Part shown: positions 1 to 8,574 of the stretch, one piece after another
Layout of the letters: every line of letters starts with the position of its first letter
How positions within the stretch are numbered: the stretch's first letter is position 1
NCBI RefSeq assembly: GCF_025398275.1
Contig: NZ_JAODOR010000002.1
Location: forward strand, 1-64,000
DNA: 64,000 nucleotides
Direction: 5' to 3'
DNA from: Microbacterium memoriense
GTDB taxonomy: Bacteria > Actinomycetota > Actinomycetes > Actinomycetales > Microbacteriaceae
Position numbers and translations under genes: made by a program
Notes under the pieces: generated by a model
Database searches by the model: none
What the model was told of the DNA's origin: nothing
The model's input: the letters and a program-made list of their open reading frames with translations, nothing else

Positions 1-131
1 AAGTCCTGAGACATCACACCCCCACCATCATCATCGGGAAAAAAGTGGGCTCATTCTGCCCTGTCAGCGGGAGGAAGGCACAAAGTGCGCCATCGAAACG
101 TCGGCGCGCGAGATCAGGCGGCGCTCCGCTG

Positions 132-1439
132 TCAGCGGCCCGCCGCGGCAGCGGCGGCGGGAAGGGCCGCGAGGACCTGCCCGAGGGCCTCGTCGTCGTG
201 CGCAGCCGTCAGGAACCAGGCCTCGTACGCCGACGGCGGCAGCGAGACACCGGCATCCAACATCGCGTGGAAGAACCGTCCGTACGCGGCCGAGTCCTGC
301 CGCTGCGCCGTCGCGTAGTCGGGAACTCCGTCCGCGACCTCCGCGCCGAAGAACACACTGAACAGTGTCCCGGCGCGCTGCACGACGTGCGGAACGCCCG
401 CGGTCCACAGCGCCGCAGATACGGCGCCCGACACGATCTCGGATGCCGCAGCGACCCGCGCATACACGTCGTCGTCGGCGAGCCGCAGCGTCGCCAGGCC
501 CGCCGCGACCGCCACCGGGTTCCCGCTGAGCGTCCCGGCTTGGTAGACGGGACCCATCGGCGCGAGCATCTCCATGACGTCGGCTCGACCACCGACTGCC
601 GCCACCGGAAGCCCGCCGCCGATGACCTTGCCGAACGTCACGAGGTCCGGCGCGAGGGTCTCCCCCGCCTCTCGGAGCACCTGCGCATAGCCCCCGCGCG
701 CGGCACGGAACCCCGTGAGCACCTCATCGCTGATGAGCAGCGCCCCCTCGCGGCGGCAGAGCTCGGCGAGGAATGTGGTGAACCCGGATGCCGGGGCGAC
801 GACCCCCATGTTGGCGGCAGCGGCCTCGGTGATGACCGCGGCGATCCGCCCGGGATGAGCGGCGAACGCCGCCTCGAGTGCGGCGCGGTCGTTGTAGGGC
901 ACGACGAGCGTCTGCGCGGCGACGGCCTCGGGAACCCCCGCCGACCCGGGCAGCGCGTACGTCGCGAGGCCGGACCCGGCGGCGGCGAGGAGCCCGTCGG
1001 AGTGTCCGTGATAGTGGCCCGCGAATTTGATCAGCAGGTCGCGACCGGTCGCACCGCGTGCGAGACGGATCGCCGTCATGGTCGCTTCCGTTCCGGTCGA
1101 CACCAGCCGCGCGCGCTCCACGAACGGCACGCGCGTGATGATCTCCTCGACGAGTTCCGCTTCGGCCGGCGTCGGCGCGCCGAACGACAGACCGCGCGCC
1201 GCGGCGGCCTGCACCGCGGCGACGACCTCGGGATGCGCATGACCGAGCAAGGCCGGACCCCAGGACGCGACGAGATCGACGTAGCGACGGCCCTCGGCAT
1301 CCGTGACATACGGACCGGACGCGTCGACGATGAACCGCGGCGTCCCGCCGACCGACCCGTACGCGCGCACGGGCGAATCGACGCCCCCCGGAATCACGGC
1401 GCGGGCGCGGGCGAAGAGCTCGTCATTCGTGGCGGTCAT
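132..1439 (-). CDS. hemL: Glutamate-1-semialdehyde 2,1-aminomutase
   Basis: This PLP enzyme converts glutamate-1-semialdehyde to 5-aminolevulinate in the C5 route of haem synthesis. The 435-residue protein has normal family length. The PLP-binding lysine lies in TFGKVIGGG (about residue 271), and the cofactor-contacting Asp lies in [11 protein letters not shown] (about 238). An upstream in-frame start would add 16 Arg-rich residues inside hemB; I chose the internal ATG because it forms an ATGA overlap with the hemB stop, like the other junctions of this operon. It is the last gene of the eight-gene haem operon, while its substrate-forming partner hemA is on the opposite strand at 8575. Confidence 0.96.
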   Translation of the reverse strand: MTATNDELFARARAVIPGGVDSPVRAYGSVGGTPRFIVDASGPYVTDAEGRRYVDLVASWGPALLGHAHPEVVAAVQAAAARGLSFGAPTPAEAELVEEIITRVPFVERARLVSTGTEATMTAIRLARGATGRDLLIKFAGHYHGHSDGLLAAAGSGLATYALPGSAGVPEAVAAQTLVVPYNDRAALEAAFAAHPGRIAAVITEAAAANMGVVAPASGFTTFLAELCRREGALLISDEVLTGFRAARGGYAQVLREAGETLAPDLVTFGKVIGGGLPVAAVGGRADVMEMLAPMGPVYQAGTLSGNPVAVAAGLATLRLADDDVYARVAAASEIVSGAVSAALWTAGVPHVVQRAGTLFSVFFGAEVADGVPDYATAQRQDSAAYGRFFHAMLDAGVSLPPSAYEAWFLTAAHDDEALGQVLAALPAAAAAAGR

Positions 1440-2431
1440 GTCAGGTCCCTTCCGGCGCGCAGCCACCCGGCGACCTCGATCGCCCAATAGGTCAGAATCG
1501 CCTCGGCGCCGGCGCGTCGGATCGCGATCAGGCTCTCGCCGATCGCGCGGTCACGGTCGATCAGACCGGATGCCGCGGCATGCTCGATCAGGGCGTACTC
1601 CCCCGACACCTGATAGGCCCAGACCGGGACAGCGGACAGGTCACTGACCCGTGCGAGCACGTCGAGCGACGTCCCCGCGGGCTTGACCATCACGATGTCC
1701 GCGCCCTCATCGATGTCGGCGAGAGCTTCCTGCACTCCTTCGCGGCCGTTCGCGGCGTCGAGCTGGTACGTCCGGCGGTCGCCGGTGAGCGTCGATTCGA
1801 CAGCGTCGCGGAACGGTCCGTAGAACGCCGAGGCATACTTCGCCGAATACGCCAGGAGCACGATGTCGGTGCGGCCGTCGGCATCGAGCGCGGCTCGGCA
1901 GGCCGCGATCTGCCCGTCCATCATCCCCGAGAGCCCCAGGATGTCGGCGCCCGCGCGCGCCTGCGCCACCGCCATCCGCGCATAGACCTCGAGCGTCGCG
2001 TCGTTGTCGATGCTGCCGTCATCCGCGAGCACACCGCAGTGGCCGTGGTCGGTGAACTCGTCCAGACACAGATCAGCCTGGACGGTGATCCGGCCCCGGG
2101 CGGCCGCGGCGGCCACCGTGATGGCACGGTTCAGGATGCCGGCGGGGTCGGTCGCGCCGGAGCCCACCGCATCACGGTGCTCGGGAACACCGAACAGCAT
2201 GATCCCGCCGATACCGGCGGCGACCGCCTCGTCGACGAGGGCAGCGAGCCCGTCGAGCGGATGCTGACTCACGCCCGGCATCGTCGCGATCGGCTGCGCG
2301 GTGGCGATCCCTTCTTTCACGAACACGGGGAGCACGAGCCGGCGCGGAGTCAGGTCGTGCTCGGCGACGAGACGACGCAGCGCCGGGGTGCCGCGCAGAC
2401 GCCGCAAGCGGCGGGTGGGGAAGTCGGTCAT
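1436..2431 (-). CDS. hemB: Delta-aminolevulinic acid dehydratase (porphobilinogen synthase)
   Basis: It condenses two 5-aminolevulinate molecules to porphobilinogen. The 331-residue protein shows both Schiff-base lysines, in [15 protein letters not shown] (K198) and MVKPAGTS (K250). The metal loop reads [14 protein letters not shown]: the Cys-X-Cys of zinc-type enzymes is Cys122-X-Asp124, with Cys132 kept, so the metal site is a Cys/Asp mixture and Mg or K dependence is plausible (inference). The open frame continues about 350 codons upstream through hemD, but that part is an out-of-frame shadow. The ATG at 2431 gives the usual ATGA overlap with hemD. Confidence 0.96.
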   Translation of the reverse strand: MTDFPTRRLRRLRGTPALRRLVAEHDLTPRRLVLPVFVKEGIATAQPIATMPGVSQHPLDGLAALVDEAVAAGIGGIMLFGVPEHRDAVGSGATDPAGILNRAITVAAAAARGRITVQADLCLDEFTDHGHCGVLADDGSIDNDATLEVYARMAVAQARAGADILGLSGMMDGQIAACRAALDADGRTDIVLLAYSAKYASAFYGPFRDAVESTLTGDRRTYQLDAANGREGVQEALADIDEGADIVMVKPAGTSLDVLARVSDLSAVPVWAYQVSGEYALIEHAAASGLIDRDRAIGESLIAIRRAGAEAILTYWAIEVAGWLRAGRDLT

Positions 2432-3216
2432 CGGGGATCCTCCGATCCGGAACGTGCATCGAGTTCGGCCAGGAGAGCGTCGACAGTCTGCGTGTGCGCG
2501 GTGTGGCCGACGTCGAACCCGAGATGGCGGGCATCCTTCGTCGTGCCGGGACCGATCGACGCGAACAGAGTACGCGCATCGAGCACGCCGACCTGGCGAC
2601 GCAGTTCTCGCGCCACGCTCAGCGATGTCAGCAGCACGACGTCGAACGAACCGGTGCGCAGCGCTTCCACGGTCTCCGGGGGAAGGTCGATGCCGACCGT
2701 GCGGTAGCCGATGCACACGTCGACGGCGTGGCCCTGCACCTCCAGCTCGTCGCTGACGACCGCGGCGGCAAGGTCGGAGCGCAACACGAGACACCGTCCG
2801 GTCGTCGCGGCGGCACGGCCCACGCCCCACTGCGCGATCATCGTTGCGGCCGACGATCGCCCGGTCGGCACGAACGCGACGGTCGCGCCCATCTCGGTCA
2901 GCGCGCGAGCGGTGGCTGGCCCGACCGTCGCGACCTGTGTCGCCGGGGGGAGGGTGATGCCGTGCGCGACGAGCTGTTCGACGCCGGCCGCACTCGTGAC
3001 GAACAGCCACTCGTACTCCCCCGCGGCGAGCGCCGCGAAGGTGCGATCGCGCGCGACGATGTCCCGCGGCGGTGCGGACCCGATCACCGGTGCGACGACG
3101 GCGTGCGCGCCGCGACGTTCGATCTCGCGACTCACCCGCTCGCCCCACGCACCTCCGCGCGGCACGAACACGCGCGCTCCGGCGAGGGCTCCGGGGCGGA
3201 GCGTTCCGTCCGTCAC
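2428..3216 (-). CDS. hemD: Uroporphyrinogen-III synthase
   Basis: It cyclises and inverts ring D of hydroxymethylbilane to give uroporphyrinogen III. The family has low sequence identity. The assignment rests on length (262 residues), the two-lobe pattern (FVPRGGAWGERVSREIERRG at the N-terminus, VATVGPATARALTEMG mid-protein, and a late FASIGPGTTKDARHLGFDVG), and its place between hemC and hemB. It overlaps hemC and hemB by 4 bp each. It is a single-domain enzyme with no fused methyltransferase or regulator, so it serves haem rather than adding a sirohaem activity. Confidence 0.93.
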   Translation of the reverse strand: MTDGTLRPGALAGARVFVPRGGAWGERVSREIERRGAHAVVAPVIGSAPPRDIVARDRTFAALAAGEYEWLFVTSAAGVEQLVAHGITLPPATQVATVGPATARALTEMGATVAFVPTGRSSAATMIAQWGVGRAAATTGRCLVLRSDLAAAVVSDELEVQGHAVDVCIGYRTVGIDLPPETVEALRTGSFDVVLLTSLSVARELRRQVGVLDARTLFASIGPGTTKDARHLGFDVGHTAHTQTVDALLAELDARSGSEDPR

Positions 3217-4154
3217 CGGGAGCTCCCGGCGAGGTCGGCCAGGTCGCCCGCTCCGGCATCCAGCAGTTCCGTGACGACGACGTCCGCAGCATGCGCGCGT
3301 CCGGCCTCGTCGGCGACCGCGGTGCGGGCGAAGGTCCGCTCGACGCGGACCGCGCGGGCACCGTCCAGCGCATAGACCTCGGCGACGAGCGCCACTCGGT
3401 CATCTCCCGGCACGTGGCTCGCACCGATACCCACGGGAGCGGCACACCCCGCCTCGAGACGGCGGAGCACGGCACGCTCCAGCAGAGCGACCTCGGCTGA
3501 GGCGGTCTCGGAGATCAGCGCGACATCCGCGCCGATCGCGTCCCCCGAACGCACCTCCACGGCGAGTGCGCCTTGCCCGGCGGACGTCGGCCAGGCGCCA
3601 TCCGCGAACAGCTCGGTGATGCGTGCGGTGCGGGCGATGCGCGTGAGTCCGGCTTCGGCGAGGACGATCGCGTCGAATTCACCCTCATCCACTTTGCGCA
3701 GCCGGGTGTCGACGTTGCCGCGGATGCCGGCGACGTCGAGATCGGGGCGGCGGCGCAGAAGCTGCGCGACCCGACGCGGCGAACCGCTGCCGACGCGGGC
3801 GCCCTGCGGCAACTCGTCAAGGCTCAGTCCGTCGCGCGCGCACAGCGCATCCCGTGCCGATGCCCGCGCCGGAACCGCGGCGATCTGCAAACCGGGTACA
3901 TCGCCCGTCGGGAGGTCCTTCATCGAGTGCACGACGAGGTCGCAATCACCGCGCAACAGGGCATCGCGGAGCGCCGCGACGAACACGCCGGTGCCGCCGA
4001 GCTGAGCGAGCGGCCCGGTCAACACGTCCCCGGCCGTCGTGATCGGGACGAGCTCCACATCGCGCCCGGTGGCGGCGCGGAGGGCATCGGCGACGTGGCC
4101 CGACTGCGTGGTCGCGAGCAGACTCGCCCGGGTACCGAGGCGCAGTGCGCTCAC
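3213..4154 (-). CDS. hemC: Porphobilinogen deaminase (hydroxymethylbilane synthase)
   Basis: It polymerises four porphobilinogens into hydroxymethylbilane on a covalently bound dipyrromethane cofactor. The cofactor-binding Cys is in LEAGCAAPVG (about residue 237), and the catalytic Asp lies in HSMKDLPT (about 80). The chosen GTG at 4154 overlaps the hemH stop as GTGA and yields VSALRLGTRAS, which matches the family N-terminus. The longer reading from an upstream start adds about 120 Arg-rich residues lying inside hemH and is rejected. The 313-residue length is typical. Confidence 0.95.
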   Translation of the reverse strand: MSALRLGTRASLLATTQSGHVADALRAATGRDVELVPITTAGDVLTGPLAQLGGTGVFVAALRDALLRGDCDLVVHSMKDLPTGDVPGLQIAAVPARASARDALCARDGLSLDELPQGARVGSGSPRRVAQLLRRRPDLDVAGIRGNVDTRLRKVDEGEFDAIVLAEAGLTRIARTARITELFADGAWPTSAGQGALAVEVRSGDAIGADVALISETASAEVALLERAVLRRLEAGCAAPVGIGASHVPGDDRVALVAEVYALDGARAVRVERTFARTAVADEAGRAHAADVVVTELLDAGAGDLADLAGSSR

Positions 4155-5374
4155 GGCGCGAGTCCCGCCAGCGCCGGCTGGAAGCCGAGGCGTGTGTTCT
4201 CGCAGCATCCCGTCCGGCAGACGTCGTACCAGGGGCCGAGGTCGGTCCGGTGCGGGCGATCCGCCGGCGGCGTGCCCGCGACGCGCTCCTGGACGAGGTC
4301 GATGAGGCCGCGGACGTACTCGGGGTGCGTGCCCGGGGTCGGTGTGCGCAGCGCCTGAAGACCCAGTCGCTCGGCGGTTTCCATCGCTTCGGTGTCGAGG
4401 TCCCAGAGGACCTCCATGTGGTCGCTCACGAACCCGAGCGGCACGATCACGACGGCCTTCCGTCCCCGCGCGGGCAGCTCCTCCATCGCGTCGTTGATGT
4501 CGGGCTCGAGCCACGGCACCTGCGGTGGGCCGGACCGGCTCTGGAAGACGAGCTGCCAGGTCGTTCCCACGCCGAGATCGGCCATGACGCGCTGCGCAAC
4601 CGCCGTGTGCTGGGCGACGTAGGCCCCGCCCGCGCCGAGAGCGAGCTCGGGCGGACCGGACCGGTCAGCGTCGGCGTTCGGGATCGAATGCGTCGAGAAG
4701 AGCACCTCGACCTCGGTGTCGAGGTCGAGTCCCCGCCCGCGGAGGTCTTCGAGCGCCGCACGCACGCCCTCGGTGAAGGGCTCGACGAAGCCTGGGTGAT
4801 CGAAGAAGGGCCGCACTTTGTCGATCTGCACCTGCAGCGACAGTGCCGTGGCCTCGACGGCATCCGCAAGGTCTTCGCGATACTGACGGCACGACGAATA
4901 CGACGAGTAGGCGCTCGTCGCGATCGCAAGGAAGCGCCGGTGCCCGTCGTCGTGCGCCTGCTGCACGGCATCGGTGACGTACGGCATCCAGTTGCGGTTG
5001 CCCCAGTACACCGGAAGCCCGAGATCACGCGCCGCGATCTCCGCTTCCAGCGCCGCCTTCAGTTCGCGGTTGTGCTGGTTGATCGGCGAGACGCCGCCGA
5101 AATGGCGATAGTGGTGCGCGACTTCTTCCAAGCGCTCGTCGGGGATGCCCCGGCCGGCCGTCACATTGCGCAGGAAGGGGATGACGTCGTCCTGCCCCTC
5201 CGGCCCGCCGAAGCCGAGCAGCAACAGCGCGTCGTAGGTCTGCGGCGTCGTCGCGTGGGGCTCGCCAGCGCAGTTCGCGTCCGTCGCGCCGGCGACCGCG
5301 CACTCCTCGGCGACCTCGGCACGCGTGGCGCGTGGCGGCTTCGGGCGGAAGCCTGCACCGATGTTCTCGGCCAT
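4151..5374 (-). CDS. hemH: Coproporphyrin III ferrochelatase
   Basis: It inserts Fe2+ into coproporphyrin III in the Gram-positive coproporphyrin-dependent haem route. The protein has 407 residues. The catalytic His is in LFSTHSIP (H229). Four cysteines, C162 in SSCRQY and C386, C390 and C391 in DVCRTGCCENTR, sit where mycobacterial ferrochelatases carry a [2Fe-2S] cluster, so a cluster is likely (inference). There is an unusual acidic/Ala-rich N-terminal extension of about 45 residues before the core (YDALLLLGFGG), with two more Cys. The ATG overlaps the hemQ stop (ATGA). The later pathway step, HemQ, is encoded immediately upstream in the operon. Confidence 0.95.
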   Translation of the reverse strand: MAENIGAGFRPKPPRATRAEVAEECAVAGATDANCAGEPHATTPQTYDALLLLGFGGPEGQDDVIPFLRNVTAGRGIPDERLEEVAHHYRHFGGVSPINQHNRELKAALEAEIAARDLGLPVYWGNRNWMPYVTDAVQQAHDDGHRRFLAIATSAYSSYSSCRQYREDLADAVEATALSLQVQIDKVRPFFDHPGFVEPFTEGVRAALEDLRGRGLDLDTEVEVLFSTHSIPNADADRSGPPELALGAGGAYVAQHTAVAQRVMADLGVGTTWQLVFQSRSGPPQVPWLEPDINDAMEELPARGRKAVVIVPLGFVSDHMEVLWDLDTEAMETAERLGLQALRTPTPGTHPEYVRGLIDLVQERVAGTPPADRPHRTDLGPWYDVCRTGCCENTRLGFQPALAGLAP

Positions 5375-6048
5375 CAGCTCAGCACCTCCGCGAGCTCGGA
5401 AACCTCGACCCGCCGTCCGGTGTAGAACGGAACTTCTTCCCGCACGTGGCGCCGAGCCTCGGTGGCGCGGAGCTCGCGCATCATGTCGACGAGGCTCGTG
5501 AGCTCGTCGCTTTCGAGCGGCAGAAGCCACTCATAGTCGCTCAGGCCGAATGTCGACACGGTGTTCGCCACGACGTCGGTGAAGGCGGCCCCCTTGCGCC
5601 CGTGCTCCATCAGCATCGCGGAGCGCTCGGCATCGGGGAGCAGGTACCACTCGTAGCTGCGTACGAACGGGTACAGGCACAGCCACTGCCGCGCGTGCTC
5701 GCCCCGGAGGTACCCCGGCACGTGCCGCTTGTTGAACTCCGCCTCACGGTGCACGCCCATCGCGCTCCAGATGTTGGCGTACCCGCCGAGGAGCGCGGTG
5801 CGCCGGATCGCTCGGAGTGCCGCCTGCAGCGCCGCGGGGTCTTCGCCGTGCAGCCAGACCATGAGGTCGGCGTCGGCCCGCATGCCGGTCACGTCGTACA
5901 GGCCGCGCACGGTCACGCCGCCCGCGGGAAGACCGTCGATGACCGTCGACAGCTCATCGAGGGCGGCACCGGACGGCGCTGCGGTGCGGGGGCGAGGCCC
6001 GGCGAGGATCGCGAAGAGGGTGTAGCCGAAGGGATTCTGGTCGCTCAT
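5374..6048 (-). CDS. hemQ: Coproheme decarboxylase (HemQ/ChdC)
   Basis: It oxidatively decarboxylates coproheme III to haem b, the last step of the coproporphyrin-dependent pathway. It belongs to the chlorite-dismutase-like fold. The 224-residue protein has the actinobacterial signature LYPFVRSYEWYLLP (Y126, Y132, Y135). Tyr126 is the best match to the radical-forming catalytic Tyr of Gram-positive HemQ, and His149 in MLMEHGRKG is the probable haem ligand (family knowledge applied by motif). It overlaps hemY and hemH. Its presence shows that this organism does not depend on the protoporphyrin branch. Confidence 0.95.
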   Translation of the reverse strand: MSDQNPFGYTLFAILAGPRPRTAAPSGAALDELSTVIDGLPAGGVTVRGLYDVTGMRADADLMVWLHGEDPAALQAALRAIRRTALLGGYANIWSAMGVHREAEFNKRHVPGYLRGEHARQWLCLYPFVRSYEWYLLPDAERSAMLMEHGRKGAAFTDVVANTVSTFGLSDYEWLLPLESDELTSLVDMMRELRATEARRHVREEVPFYTGRRVEVSELAEVLS

Positions 6049-7406
6049 GCGGTGCTCCTTGAGGACGTGGATGAAAAGGATGCCGCGAGATCGCGGGCGT
6101 GCGGAAGAACGGACGCGAGCCCCGTGCCGGCCACGGCGGCACCGGCGAGGTGGATGCCGGCGTCACTGAGCTCCGTCAGGCGGCGCTCATCGACGGGCGC
6201 GCGGGAGACGGCATCCGCGTACTCGGCAGAGGTCAGCGCGATGACGTCCGCCGCATCCACGGGTGTCCCGGTCAGCAACGCGATCTCCCGCGCGACGTCG
6301 GCGGGCGTCTCGAGCCCGGGGGCATCGGCATCGCGTGCCGACAGGCGGAAGAGGTGGCGACCCACCGGCAGCGTCTCGGCCAACCACGGCCACTTCGCAT
6401 TCGCGTGGGTGAGCGCTTTCGCCGCCGAGGGCACCCCGGGGGCGACGATCACGCCGGAGCCGACGGGACGGGGATCGAACGCGGGGTTGTCGACGAGAGC
6501 GGCCACGACGCGCACACGGGGCGTCGTGTCCGCGGTCTGCGCGCCCGCCGGATCGAGGAGCGCGCGCGCCGCGGCGGCGCCCGTCGCGATGACCACATGG
6601 CGCGCGCGGACGACAGCTCCGGCTGTCGTGACGGCGACATGGCCGTCGTCTGCCGCGACAGCGAGGACGCTCACGCCCGTGCGGATGCGAGCGCCCTGGT
6701 CCTGTGCGGCGCGGTCGAGCTCGGCGGCCAGACGCCACATGCCCCCGTTGATCCCGCCGACTGCGGCACCGGCACGGTCATCGGTCGCGCAGGCGTCCGC
6801 GCCGGCGAGGAGCGAGCCATAGGAGACCGCCGCGCGCCACAGAGCCGGGTGCAACCGCGAAAGACGAACGGCCTGTGCCGGCTGCGAGTAGACGCTGCGA
6901 CACAGCGGCTCGACGAGGCGTTCGAGCACCAACGGGCCGCAGCGCTCCGTGACGAGCTCGGCCAGCGACGGCTCGTCGGCACCGCTCAGCGGCGGAAGGT
7001 CACGCTCCGCGGCGAGGCGCGCGGAACCGTCGGCTCCGAGGATCCGCACGACGTCCGCCGCGAACGGATCGGCGGGGATCCCGAGCACCGTCCGCCGCGG
7101 GAGCGCCGCACGAAGGAGGCCGCCTGGGCCTGTCGTGAGGAGGTGGGCGCCGCCCGGCGCTGGGGTGACGACGGCGAGGGGAAGACCGGCATCCGCGATC
7201 AGGCCAGCGACACCGGAGGTGCGGGTCGCGAACGATTCGGCGCCGATGTCGAAGGCGACACCGTCGAGTTCCGCGCGCTGCAGAAGCCCCCCGACGCGAT
7301 CTGCAGCCTCGAGGACCGTGACCTGCAGGCCCGCCTTCGCAGCATCGTGCGCGATCGCGAGGCCCGCGATGCCGCCTCCGATGACGAGGAGGTCGGCGAC
7401 GCTCAC
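6045..7406 (-). CDS. hemY: Coproporphyrinogen III oxidase, FAD-dependent (HemY/CgoX)
   Basis: It oxidises coproporphyrinogen III to coproporphyrin III (historically annotated as protoporphyrinogen oxidase). The N-terminus LLVIGGGIAGLAIAHDAA is a Rossmann FAD-binding motif, followed by LEAADRVGGLL. The C-terminal region GIHLAGAAVAGTGLASVL matches the second FAD-contacting segment of the family. The 453-residue length is usual. The start is GTG at 7406, overlapping the hemE stop (GTGA). The ORF can be read further upstream into hemE, but that extension is Arg-rich shadow sequence. Gene order places it between hemE and hemQ, matching pathway order. Confidence 0.94.
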   Translation of the reverse strand: MSVADLLVIGGGIAGLAIAHDAAKAGLQVTVLEAADRVGGLLQRAELDGVAFDIGAESFATRTSGVAGLIADAGLPLAVVTPAPGGAHLLTTGPGGLLRAALPRRTVLGIPADPFAADVVRILGADGSARLAAERDLPPLSGADEPSLAELVTERCGPLVLERLVEPLCRSVYSQPAQAVRLSRLHPALWRAAVSYGSLLAGADACATDDRAGAAVGGINGGMWRLAAELDRAAQDQGARIRTGVSVLAVAADDGHVAVTTAGAVVRARHVVIATGAAAARALLDPAGAQTADTTPRVRVVAALVDNPAFDPRPVGSGVIVAPGVPSAAKALTHANAKWPWLAETLPVGRHLFRLSARDADAPGLETPADVAREIALLTGTPVDAADVIALTSAEYADAVSRAPVDERRLTELSDAGIHLAGAAVAGTGLASVLPHARDLAASFSSTSSRSTA

Positions 7407-8491
7407 GGGGCCCGCCAGGCGTGCACCGTCTCGACGAGGGCGGTGAGCACGGCAGGATCGGCATCCATCGGCACACCGTGACCGAGGTTGAACACGTGCG
7501 CGCGGGCGGCGAGCCCCTCGGCGAGGATGCGATGGGCGGCAGCGACGCGGACCTCGTCCGGCGCGAACAGCAGTGCGGGGTCGAAGTTGCCCTGCAGTGT
7601 CACGTCGCGCCCGACGCGACGGACCGCGTCGTCGAGCGGGACGCGGTAGTCGACGCCCAGGCCGTCGACGCCGATCGAGGCCATATCGGTGAGGATCTCG
7701 CCCGTGCCGACACCGAAGTGGATGATCGGCACGTCGAATGCCCGCACCGGCTCGAGCGCCCGGACCGAGGCGGGAAGCACAGCGCGGCGGTAGTCGTCGG
7801 GAGCGAGCGCGCCTGCCCAGGAATCGAAGAGTTGCGCGACGCTCGCGCCCGCCTCGACCTGCAGCGCGAGGAACTGTCCGGTCACGTCGGCGAGCCACAT
7901 CGTGAGGTCTTCCCACGCGGTCGGTTCGGCATGGATGAGGCTCCGGGCCGCCATGTGGTCTTTCGACGGCCCCCCCTCCACGAGATAGGCCGCGAGCGTG
8001 AACGGCGCCCCCGCGAACCCGATGAGCGGCAGAGGCTCGCCGCGCACCTCGGACTCCTCCGCCAGCATCGCGGTCGTGCGCGTGACGGCATCCGCGACCG
8101 CGTCGCCACGCTCGCGGACGAGGGCGGGATCGATCCGGATGACCTCGGCGATCTGGGCCGCCGTGCGCACCGGCTCGCTGAAGACGGGACCGCGCCCCGG
8201 TGCGATCTGCACGTCGAGCCCGAGAAGTGCCAGCGGCACGATGATGTCGCTGAAGAAGACGGCGGCATCCACCTTGTGTCGTCGTACCGGCTGCATCGTG
8301 ATCTCGCTCGCGAGCGCCGGGTCGAGGCACGCCTCCAGCATGGTTCCCTGATTGCGCAGAGCCCGATACTCCGGCAGCGATCGTCCGGCTTGACGCATGA
8401 ACCACACGGGAGTCTTCGCGGGTCGCTCACCGCGAAGCGCCTTCACGAGGCGGGAGTTCCGCGTATCGTGCGCGTGGAAGGGATGATGCAA
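7403..8491 (-). CDS. hemE: Uroporphyrinogen decarboxylase
   Basis: It removes four carboxyl groups from uroporphyrinogen III to make coproporphyrinogen III. The N-terminal signature WFMRQAGRSLPEYR is intact, as are the internal FAGAPFTLAAYL and the late NLGHGVPMDADP motif; it has about 362 residues. It is the first gene of the haem operon. The start is uncertain: the first standard codon is TTG at 8491, but a GGAG lies at 8510-8507, 15 nt away, whereas an in-frame ATT at 8500 sits at ideal spacing. The 84 bp to hemA must hold both divergent promoters. Confidence 0.95.
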   Translation of the reverse strand: MHHPFHAHDTRNSRLVKALRGERPAKTPVWFMRQAGRSLPEYRALRNQGTMLEACLDPALASEITMQPVRRHKVDAAVFFSDIIVPLALLGLDVQIAPGRGPVFSEPVRTAAQIAEVIRIDPALVRERGDAVADAVTRTTAMLAEESEVRGEPLPLIGFAGAPFTLAAYLVEGGPSKDHMAARSLIHAEPTAWEDLTMWLADVTGQFLALQVEAGASVAQLFDSWAGALAPDDYRRAVLPASVRALEPVRAFDVPIIHFGVGTGEILTDMASIGVDGLGVDYRVPLDDAVRRVGRDVTLQGNFDPALLFAPDEVRVAAAHRILAEGLAARAHVFNLGHGVPMDADPAVLTALVETVHAWRAP

Positions 8492-8540
8492 AGCCGGAAT
8501 GATGAACTCCTCGGGTGACGCTGCGTGATCAGTTAATCGT

Positions 8541-8566
8541 TATACTAGCCGGGATCCTCGGAGGTG
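8541..8566 (+). promoter_or_regulatory. hemA promoter -10 and ribosome-binding site (hemE/hemA divergent region)
   Basis: TATACT at 8541-8546 is one mismatch from the sigma-70 -10 consensus. It predicts a start near 8553 and a leader of about 22 nt with GGAGGT at 8560-8565, 9 nt before the hemA GTG. No good -35 is visible at 16-18 nt. Read on the minus strand, the same bases give TAGTAT (8547-8542), so the hemE operon may use an overlapping -10. The two halves of haem synthesis would then be transcribed from one short shared region. Confidence 0.6.
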
Positions 8567-8574
8567 TTCTGCGC

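Noticed and set aside
37-62. Possible terminator after hemL (GGGC hairpin plus T-tract on the minus strand)
   Set aside because: A run of six T follows, but the stem is only four base pairs, so the support is too weak to list.
45-1490. Open frame of 481 codons on the plus strand
   Set aside because: It is antisense to hemL, Arg/Gly-rich, without any recognisable domain; it exists because high-GC codon use keeps the opposite frame open.
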